From NCBI GenBank assembly GCA_015520105.1, contig WAQT01000060.1:1-11296 (forward strand): DNA of 11,296 nucleotides. The letters are read 5' to 3'. The notes beneath the pieces were generated by a model. It was not told the origin of the DNA. It ran no database searches and saw nothing but the letters and a program-made list of their open reading frames with translations. Positions 7,052 to 11,296 of this stretch are shown piece after piece; positions within the stretch are counted from its first letter, which is position 1, and each line of letters starts with the position of its first letter. Source of the DNA: Candidatus Aenigmatarchaeota archaeon. GTDB lineage: Archaea > Aenigmatarchaeota > Aenigmatarchaeia > QMZP01. A program made the translations under genes and the position numbers.

Positions 7052-7309
7052 TTAATCGAATCTGGCTATTTCACGAACGTACTCGAACAGAGAGGACAAC
7101 GTTGCCGTGAAATAAGGAAGAATATCCTTGGAATCTCCGTTCTCTATCTCAACAACATCCCCTCTCCTTCTTACGGTATAGGTTTTTGTTATTTCTTTGT
7201 TTCCTTCAGAACAAACAACATCGAGAGGGAACTCTTCTCCATCGTCAATACAGCATTCATCTATCGACCTGAAATATTTGTTTTCCCTGCCAAAATAGGG
7301 AAGGTTCAT
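7052..7309 (-). CDS. Small hypothetical protein, divergent from the Fe-S locus regulator
   Basis: An 85-residue acidic soluble protein that I do not recognise. It has three cysteines (C19, C20, C33), a beta-rich middle part (ITKTYTVRRRGDVVEIENG, about 40-58) and a C-terminal helix (LSSLFEYVREIAR). There is no signal peptide or membrane helix. A leader of roughly 11 nt containing AGGGATAAT, a weak ribosome-binding-like sequence, is predicted if the TATA-like TATTTAAAG (7342-7350) is used. That same AT-rich box faces the other way for the regulator at 7374, so the two genes may share a promoter region and a regulator. The 47-bp gap to hmgA holds the hmgA TATA box. It is probably a real gene, because the frame fills the gap, but evidence is only length, composition and context. 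Confidence 0.5.
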   Translation of the reverse strand: MNLPYFGRENKYFRSIDECCIDDGEEFPLDVVCSEGNKEITKTYTVRRRGDVVEIENGDSKDILPYFTATLSSLFEYVREIARFD

Positions 7310-7341
7310 TTATTATCCCTATTTCTATATTGTGCCGTTAC

Positions 7342-7350
7342 CTTTAAATA
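7342..7350. promoter_or_regulatory. Shared TATA-like box of the divergent regulator and small protein genes
   Basis: CTTTAAATA on the plus strand is centred ~27 nt before ATG 7374, giving a leaderless regulator message. On the minus strand TATTTAAAG is centred ~37 nt before ATG 7309. Confidence 0.45.
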
Positions 7351-7353
7351 TGT

Positions 7354-7371
7354 GATTAACTATTGTTAATC
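7354..7371. promoter_or_regulatory. Perfect inverted repeat, candidate operator of the Fe-S locus
   Basis: GATTAACTATTGTTAATC has perfect 7-bp arms and a 4-nt centre. It fills the space between the TATA box (7342-7350) and the regulator's start codon (7374), covering the predicted transcription start. This is the classic position for an autorepressor site. The encoded HTH protein is the natural candidate ligand, which is inference. Confidence 0.6.
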
Positions 7372-7373
7372 CT

Positions 7374-7727
7374 ATGGATATGCCGCAGGAGGTGGAGGTA
7401 TGGTATCTTCTTCCTGCCATAAGGAGGGAGCTCGCCCTCCGCATGATTGGTAAGGGAGCGAGGCAGAAGGATGTCGCCTCGCTTCTGGGTGTGACTCCAG
7501 CGGCTGTCTCTCAATACATGAAGTCCAAGAGGGCGAAGGGCGTGAGGTTCAGCGAAGACGTTCTGAAAGAGATTGGAAAGTCGGCGGAGAGAATAATGAA
7601 GGGATGTAATCCGGTGGAGGAGATTCACAGGATAAGTGTGATGTGCAGAAAGGACAGGACACTGTGCAGGATACACACAAGCCTGTCAAGCGTTCCGAAG
7701 GGTTGCAGAATATGCATGGGTGAGTGA
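7374..7727 (+). CDS. HTH transcriptional regulator with C-terminal cysteine cluster (candidate Fe-S sensor)
   Basis: A 117-residue protein resembling the archaeal XRE-like HTH group that begins 'WYLLPAIRRELA' (COG2522-type, by memory). The HTH lies at about 28-53: ARQKDVASLLGVTPAAVSQY, then a basic MKSKRAKG. A helical linker leads to a C-terminal segment with five cysteines: C78, C91, C98, C111 and C114 (motifs MCRKDRTLCRIH and GCRICMGE). Such spacing could bind an Fe-S cluster or zinc. Its position as the first gene of an iscS-iscU locus, with an inverted repeat over its own transcription start, suggests an archaeal functional analogue of IscR or SufR that senses cluster status. That role is inference; the fold is not IscR's. 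ATG 7374 is supported by the TATA spacing and no leader. An in-frame ATG at 7380 is the alternative. Its TGA is 1 nt from the iscS start. Confidence 0.85.
   Translation: MDMPQEVEVWYLLPAIRRELALRMIGKGARQKDVASLLGVTPAAVSQYMKSKRAKGVRFSEDVLKEIGKSAERIMKGCNPVEEIHRISVMCRKDRTLCRIHTSLSSVPKGCRICMGE
7718..7723 (+). promoter_or_regulatory. Shine-Dalgarno of iscS inside the regulator gene
   Basis: GGGTGA lies in the last codons of the regulator, 5 nt before ATG 7729. It supports translation from ATG 7729 rather than the in-frame GTG at 7720 that overlaps it. Confidence 0.6.
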
Positions 7728-7728
7728 G

Positions 7729-8895
7729 ATGAGAAGAGTGTACATGGACAATTCAGCGACCACTCCGGTCGCGAAGGAGGTTCTTGAGGAGATGCTTCCA
7801 TACTTCAGCGAGAGGTTCGGAAACGCTTCTTCTCTTCACTCCTTCGGAAGGGAGGCAAAGCTTGGTCTGGATGCGGCGAGAAAGAGGGTTGCAAAGGTTA
7901 TAGGAGCCGAGGAGAGGGAAATAATCTTTACGTCAGGAGGGACTGAGAGTGACAACACCGCGATTGTGGGAGTCGCGATGGCGAACAGGGAGAAAGGGAA
8001 GCACATAATCACGACCAAGATAGAGCATCATGCTGTCCTGAATACCTGCAAGTTTCTTGAGTCAAGGGGGTTTGAGGTTACCTATCTTGATGTAGACAAG
8101 TTTGGAATCGTGAAGCCGGAGAGTGTGGAGGGAGCGATACGGAAGGATACTGTTCTCGTTTCGGTGATGCACGCGAACAACGAGATTGGAACCCTGGAAC
8201 CAATAGGGGAGGTAGGGAGGATATGCAGGGAGAAGGGAGTGTATTTCCATACGGACGCTGTGCAGAGCTTCGGCAAAGTCGGGATAGACGTGGATAGGAT
8301 GAACATAGACCTCCTCTCCATGAGTTCGCACAAGATATACGGTCCCAAGGGGGTGGGGGCCCTTTACGTAAGGAGCGGCGTCAGGATGGAACCGCTTCTT
8401 TACGGAGGCTCCCATGAGTTCAGGAAGAGGGCGGGAACAGAGAATGTTGCCGGAATAGTGGGATTCGGGAAGGCTGCGGAGATATCGATGAAGGTCATGG
8501 AGAGCGAGGCTTCGAGGCTTGAGAAACTGAGGAAGGAGATGGTGAAGGGCGTGCTTGGGATTGAGAGAAGCCATTTGAACGGCCATCCGGAGAAGAGGCT
8601 TCCCGGGAACGCTCATTTCAGGTTCGATTTCATAGAGGGGGAGTCCCTCGTTCTCAGGCTTGACATGGAAGGCATAGCCGCATCCACTGGTTCGGCCTGC
8701 TCAACCAAGAGTCTGGAGCCCTCGCACGTGCTCCTCGCGCTTGGGTTGAGGCATGAAGAGGCGCACGGGTCGCTCAGGCTGAGCATGGGGCGTTACAACA
8801 CGAAGGAGGACGTGGAAAGGGTTCTTGAGGTTCTTCCGGGCATCGTGAAGGACCTCAGGGAGATAAGCCCTTTCAAGAAGGGATACAGGAACTGA
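7729..8895 (+). CDS. iscS: Cysteine desulfurase (IscS/NifS type)
   Basis: A pyridoxal-phosphate enzyme that takes sulfur from cysteine, forming a persulfide that is passed to IscU for Fe-S assembly and possibly to tRNA thiolation. From ATG 7729 it has 388 residues, normal for group I. It starts VYMDNSATTPV. Further motifs are FTSGGTESDNTA (67-78), the PLP-stacking His in IEHHAVLN (H101), HTDAVQSFGKV (174-184), the Schiff-base Lys in SSHKIYGPKGVGALYVR (K202), and RAGTENVAG (234-242). The catalytic Cys is C324 in STGSACSTKSLEPSHV, in the extended loop typical of IscS/NifS. It is 1 nt from the regulator's stop, with its ribosome binding site inside that gene, so the two are co-transcribed. The scaffold IscU follows only after a ~410-bp hairpin repeat array. 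Confidence 0.95.
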   Translation: MRRVYMDNSATTPVAKEVLEEMLPYFSERFGNASSLHSFGREAKLGLDAARKRVAKVIGAEEREIIFTSGGTESDNTAIVGVAMANREKGKHIITTKIEHHAVLNTCKFLESRGFEVTYLDVDKFGIVKPESVEGAIRKDTVLVSVMHANNEIGTLEPIGEVGRICREKGVYFHTDAVQSFGKVGIDVDRMNIDLLSMSSHKIYGPKGVGALYVRSGVRMEPLLYGGSHEFRKRAGTENVAGIVGFGKAAEISMKVMESEASRLEKLRKEMVKGVLGIERSHLNGHPEKRLPGNAHFRFDFIEGESLVLRLDMEGIAASTGSACSTKSLEPSHVLLALGLRHEEAHGSLRLSMGRYNTKEDVERVLEVLPGIVKDLREISPFKKGYRN

Positions 8896-8909
8896 AAGCA
8901 GGAGAACTG

Positions 8910-8938
8910 GACTGCTAACGCAGGATGAACAGGCAGTC
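8910..8938 (+). repeat. Hairpin 0 (short, first unit)
   Basis: GACTGC (8910-8915) pairs with GCAGTC (8933-8938), 6 bp around a 17-nt loop, with a possible inner T-G pair. It is preceded by CTG like the other units. The following 26 nt resemble the tail of unit 2 (GCAAT, GT, GAAC) with an internal deletion. It is a truncated or decayed copy. Confidence 0.6.
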
Positions 8939-8962
8939 GCAATATGTTGAACCAGAAAGTTG

Positions 8963-8992
8963 GACAAGACCGTATTGATTGCACGTCTTGTC
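8963..8992 (+). repeat. Hairpin 1
   Basis: GACAAGAC (8963-8970) pairs perfectly with GTCTTGTC (8985-8992) around the 14-nt loop CGTATTGATTGCAC. It is preceded by GTTG and followed by TCCGT. Variable stem core: CAAG/CTTG. Confidence 0.75.
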
Positions 8993-9080
8993 TCCGTCAG
9001 TGTCGCATAGGATGGGAGTGACAAGGCGAAAGATGATAGTAGGAAAGTCGTAGTTGAAGTCATAAGGCGAAAGTGAGTTG

Positions 9081-9110
9081 GATGCGACCGCAAGGATTTA
9101 ATGTCGCATC
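9081..9110 (+). repeat. Hairpin 2
   Basis: GATGCGAC (9081-9088) pairs perfectly with GTCGCATC (9103-9110) around the 14-nt loop CGCAAGGATTTAAT. It is preceded by GTGAGTTG and followed by TCCGG. Variable stem core: TGCG/CGCA. Confidence 0.75.
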
Positions 9111-9156
9111 TCCGGCAATGTCGAACAGGTTTCAAGTCGGAAGTCGAAAGGAAATG

Positions 9157-9186
9157 GACACGACCGCATAGAATGCTCGTCGCGTC
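9157..9186 (+). repeat. Hairpin 3
   Basis: GACACGAC (9157-9164) pairs with GTCGCGTC (9179-9186) at 7 of 8 positions (one A·C) around the 14-nt loop CGCATAGAATGCTC. The loop can form an inner GCA/TGC helix. It is preceded by ATG and followed by TCCGT. Confidence 0.7.
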
Positions 9187-9236
9187 TCCGTAACTGGTGG
9201 TATAGATTTCAAGTCACACAAGGCGGAGGTGAGTTG

Positions 9237-9266
9237 GACTGCACCGGACAGATTGCCCGTGCAGTC
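9237..9266 (+). repeat. Hairpin 4
   Basis: GACTGCAC (9237-9244) pairs perfectly with GTGCAGTC (9259-9266) around the 14-nt loop CGGACAGATTGCCC. It is preceded by GTGAGTTG and followed by TCCGT. Variable stem core: CTGC/GCAG. This unit's tail leads straight into iscU. Confidence 0.75.
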
Positions 9267-9297
9267 TCCGTAATTGTGGCGTAGAATGCAAGTAACA

Positions 9298-9304
9298 AGG
9301 CGAT
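9298..9304 (+). promoter_or_regulatory. Ribosome binding site of iscU made from the last repeat tail
   Basis: AGGCGAT differs by one base from AGGTGAT, the site used at 1016-1022. It lies 4 nt before ATG 9309. It is formed by the AAGGCG core of the final repeat tail and favours ATG 9309 over ATG 9303, which overlaps it. Confidence 0.45.
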
Positions 9305-9308
9305 GGAT

Positions 9309-9758
9309 ATGTACACGGAAAAAGTGATGGAGCATTTCAGGAATCCCAAAAACATGGGAGTGATAGAGGAAGCGGACGGTATAGGCAAGGTCGGAAATCC
9401 GGTCTGCGGGGATGTCATGCATCTCTACATAAAGGTGGAAAGCAGGAACGGGAAGGACTTCATAAAGGACGTGAAGTTCCAGACATTCGGATGCGCCTCG
9501 GCCATAGCGACAAGCTCTGTGATAACAGAGATTGTGAAGGGCATGCCTGTTGAGGACGCGATTAAGCTCACGAAGGACGACGTGATAAAGGAACTCGGCG
9601 AGCTTCCTCCGCAGAAAGTCCACTGCTCTGTGCTTGCAATAGACGCTCTCAACGAGGCATTATACGATTACATGACGAAGAGGGGAATGAAGGTTCCCGA
9701 TGTCGTCAGGGAGAGGCACAAGAGGCTGAGCAGGAGCGGTGAGGAGCACGGCCACTGA
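9309..9758 (+). CDS. iscU: Fe-S cluster assembly scaffold IscU
   Basis: The scaffold protein on which sulfur from IscS and iron are assembled into [2Fe-2S] clusters for transfer to apoproteins. From ATG 9309 there are 149 residues, beginning MYTEKVMEHFRNPKNMG as in typical IscU. All ligands are present: Cys in GNPVCGDVM (C33) with the conserved Asp two residues later (D35, linked to cluster lability), Cys in TFGCASAIATSS (C62), and His-Cys in LPPQKVHCSVLAIDAL (H105, C106). The ~20-residue tail beyond the core is basic then acidic and ends in histidines (EEHGH). ATG 9303 would add two residues but leaves no room for a ribosome binding site. It is downstream of iscS across the hairpin array with no visible promoter of its own, and converges with the gene at 9781. 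Confidence 0.94.
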   Translation: MYTEKVMEHFRNPKNMGVIEEADGIGKVGNPVCGDVMHLYIKVESRNGKDFIKDVKFQTFGCASAIATSSVITEIVKGMPVEDAIKLTKDDVIKELGELPPQKVHCSVLAIDALNEALYDYMTKRGMKVPDVVRERHKRLSRSGEEHGH

Positions 9759-9780
9759 ACATGCCGCCGCTACCTTTGTC

Positions 9781-11296
9781 TTATTGGCTGTTTGCGAAGA
9801 GGCCCGCGCTTCCGGAGAGTTCGTTTATATCAAGGCACTCGCAGAACACTCCGGATACGGTGGAGCATATCCTTCCTGTCTCGGTGTAGCCTATCACAAC
9901 CTTCTGGTTTTCGTAGTCGAGAACGAACATCGCGCTTATATTCTCTCCCGAGCCGGATTCCATAACGCTCTTCGCTTCCTGGCCCACATATGTAGTGAGC
10001 TTTCCCGAGAGTATGTCCTGGCTGTTCGCAAGGAAAACGTCCGCAAGGCTGGGGCATCCTTCAGGAAGGCCTGACTGGTTAAGATAGCTGTCCACAAGGG
10101 ATGCCTGAGACTGGAAGGTCTTGAGCTGCGAGATAATCTCCTGCCTTGACATTCCCATCTCGACAAAGGCGTTGTCCATGCTCGAGGAGATGTCAGGAAC
10201 GCTTCCGAGACCGGGGAGAGCAAGGAGCATCATTATGATAAGGATTGACAGCCCTGCTATCATGCTTGGTCTCTTGAAAGCGCTCCCATTCTTTTGCATG
10301 CTTCTGGCTGAATCGAGCTTTCTTCTGAGTTTCTCGATTTCTGCCTCCAGTCCCGGAATGCTGAAGAGGTTCAGGGAGATGAGGAATATTGCGATGCCGG
10401 TGACTACAGAAGCAAGGAGGCCTCCTGCTATTACGTGGAACTGCATTATCTCAAGCACTGCTTCTGTGTAGGGGTTGCTGCTGAACGTTATGTATTGCGA
10501 CAGGGATATTCCGACAAAAAGGGAGAAGAATCCGGAAGCAGCGCGAAGCAGTGCCCTCTGGCTTCTTGGAAGGCGCGTCCTGAGGCCGAGGGTCGCCACC
10601 CAGCCGAACAGTCCAAGAGAAAGGAAGATGTATGCAATGTTCTGGACAACAGGAAGAAGTGCTGGCAGAAGTCTGTTAGCAACGGCTGCTATGGATATGG
10701 CTCCGGAAGCGCCTGACCGGACTCCCGGAACGTTGCTGGCCAGAGAGAGGAGGGAGTCTATCTCCTCCGGAGTGGTTCCCATCTCGGAGTAGATTTTATC
10801 AGCGAGATTTGGGTAACCGGGGAACGTGAAAAAGGATGTTGCGGCAAGAGCGAGAATGATGACGAGGCCCGCGAGAGCTGTGGGATTGAGAATGGAGTTC
10901 TTCGATTTCCTTGCCCTCTCCAGTCTCGAACTTAAGCTCTCGATAGCCTTCTGTACGCCACTCGTGTTAGGGATGTTTCTGGATATCAGGAACATCGAGA
11001 GCATGAGGAGAAGGGATGTCGCGATTCCCGCGCCGACAGTGTCTATCTGAAGCGCGTCCATTCCGGGCAGGAAGAGGTCTGCTGTCAGAAGAGAAGAAAG
11101 GAAGAAGGCTGCCAGAAGAGAAATAAAACCAAGCGCGGGTTTCAGGGAAAGCCTCAGCCCCGCCGGGATGTAGGACCTGTATCCAGTGATAGAGAGCCTG
11201 CCGAAGAATAGAATAAGAAAGAGGAATGTAAGGGACTGGATGTAAAAGAGGATTTCGGGAAGGTTCTCGAGAACTCCTGTGATGAAGGAGATTATA
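9781..11296 (-). CDS. Multispanning membrane protein with internal tandem duplication (N-terminus outside window)
   Basis: The frame is open from the right edge (no stop from 11295 down) to TAA 9781-9783, about 504 visible residues. An internal ATG at 11061 is therefore unlikely to be the start. The family is not recognised. Numbered from that Met, helices lie at about 11-27, 62-80, 140-160, 175-192, 208-230 and 268-284, with two more before it. Residues 26-51 (ISRN, then G, IE, L, L, AR) recur at 228-253 (ISLN, then G, IE, L, L, AR) at a constant offset of 202. An AGL helix and an M-G-x-x-x-x-E-I segment recur about 202-205 residues apart. Each copy has a charged, coiled-coil-like stretch between helices. 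The C-terminal ~100 residues are soluble with Cys at 336, 399, 407 and 409, perhaps external. Function is unknown. It converges with iscU across 22 bp. Confidence 0.7.
   Translation of the reverse strand, partial: IISFITGVLENLPEILFYIQSLTFLFLILFFGRLSITGYRSYIPAGLRLSLKPALGFISLLAAFFLSSLLTADLFLPGMDALQIDTVGAGIATSLLLMLSMFLISRNIPNTSGVQKAIESLSSRLERARKSKNSILNPTALAGLVIILALAATSFFTFPGYPNLADKIYSEMGTTPEEIDSLLSLASNVPGVRSGASGAISIAAVANRLLPALLPVVQNIAYIFLSLGLFGWVATLGLRTRLPRSQRALLRAASGFFSLFVGISLSQYITFSSNPYTEAVLEIMQFHVIAGGLLASVVTGIAIFLISLNLFSIPGLEAEIEKLRRKLDSARSMQKNGSAFKRPSMIAGLSILIIMMLLALPGLGSVPDISSSMDNAFVEMGMSRQEIISQLKTFQSQASLVDSYLNQSGLPEGCPSLADVFLANSQDILSGKLTTYVGQEAKSVMESGSGENISAMFVLDYENQKVVIGYTETGRICSTVSGVFCECLDINELSGSAGLFANSQ

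Larger units (their letters stand above)
8902..9302 (+). repeat. Degenerate tandem repeat array with covarying hairpins between iscS and iscU
   Basis: The whole gap between iscS and iscU holds a repeat with a period of ~76-80 bp. A full unit has (a) GTGAGTTG or a variant, (b) a 30-nt hairpin (8-nt arm, 14-nt loop, 8-nt arm), (c) TCCG directly after the stem, (d) a tail of ~45 nt including TTCAAGT-like sequence and AAGGCG. Tail cores AAGGCG/AAGTCG start at 9023, 9064, 9141, 9220 and 9297. Hairpins start at 8910 (short), 8963, 9081, 9157 and 9237. Outer stem bases are fixed (GA....AC/GT....TC) and the central four differ between units while staying complementary. Unit lengths are not multiples of three and no frame is maintained, so it is not coding. 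No TATA box is visible before iscU, so the array is probably within the iscS-iscU transcript. It matches no element I know. Confidence 0.8.

Noticed and set aside
7285..7300. CCCT...AGGG inverted repeat near the start of the small protein gene
   Set aside because: Only 4-bp arms within coding sequence; expected by chance.
8902..9302. CRISPR array
   Set aside because: The repeated blocks are degenerate, spacing is 41-118 nt, the variable part is a self-complementary stem rather than a foreign-looking spacer, and no cas gene is present.
8902..9302. Integron attC sites, because GTTGGAC/GTTGGAT matches GTTRRRY
   Set aside because: The motif is on the 5' side of each hairpin and its partner RYYYAAC is not on the expected side. 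Units are only ~78 bp with no gene cassettes or integrase.
8902..9302. tRNA, C/D box or H/ACA RNA genes
   Set aside because: No cloverleaf or CCA-type arms. AGATGATAG at 9030-9038 resembles a C box but has no paired D box, and hairpins lack ACA or ANANNA boxes at the right place.
8701..9623. Minus-strand frames across the repeats with recurring TETRRA peptides
   Set aside because: The recurrence comes from the hairpin and TCTCCG flank read backwards. Unit lengths are not multiples of three, and the frames are shadows of iscS and iscU.

Overview
The window is archaeal. It carries a Rpo11/RpoL-type RNA polymerase subunit, an AglB/STT3 oligosaccharyltransferase, a class II-like HMG-CoA reductase and TATA boxes centred about 24-27 nt upstream of start codons. 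Several messages therefore look leaderless. Gene packing is tight and many products are small or unassignable membrane proteins. This would suit a DPANN-type or similar small-genome archaeon, but the lineage is inference.

Layout: (1) positions 1-212 hold the C-terminal end of a plus-strand protein with a dockerin-like EF-hand loop. (2) A minus-strand HExxH protein (230-1012) diverges from a five-helix membrane protein (1171-1587). The region between them has a 19-bp palindrome at the first promoter and a long imperfect inverted repeat beside the second. (3) A minus-strand housekeeping block runs from 7309 down to 1600: a small unknown protein, hmgA (isoprenoid lipid synthesis), a phosphohexomutase (sugar-1-phosphates for glycans), rpoL and aglB (N-glycosylation). 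Most of these have their own TATA box. (4) A plus-strand iron-sulfur cluster locus (7374-9758) encodes a five-cysteine HTH regulator, a cysteine desulfurase (IscS/NifS) and the IscU scaffold. (5) A minus-strand multispanning membrane protein with an internal duplication enters from the right edge (9781-11296).

The most unusual feature is the approximately 410-bp gap between iscS and iscU, in a window where other gaps are 1 to about 160 bp. It is filled by a degenerate tandem array. Four units carry a hairpin of identical geometry (8-nt arm, 14-nt loop, 8-nt arm), and a shorter fifth hairpin leads the array. The outer stem bases and flanks are conserved. The central four stem bases differ from unit to unit but remain complementary, apart from one mismatch. 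This is compensatory variation between paralogous copies, so a folded structure appears to be maintained, probably in the iscS-iscU transcript. The last repeat runs into the ribosome binding site and start of iscU. The regulator upstream has a perfect 7-bp-arm inverted repeat between its TATA box and start codon. The locus therefore looks like a self-regulated Fe-S assembly operon with a possible post-transcriptional element between desulfurase and scaffold.
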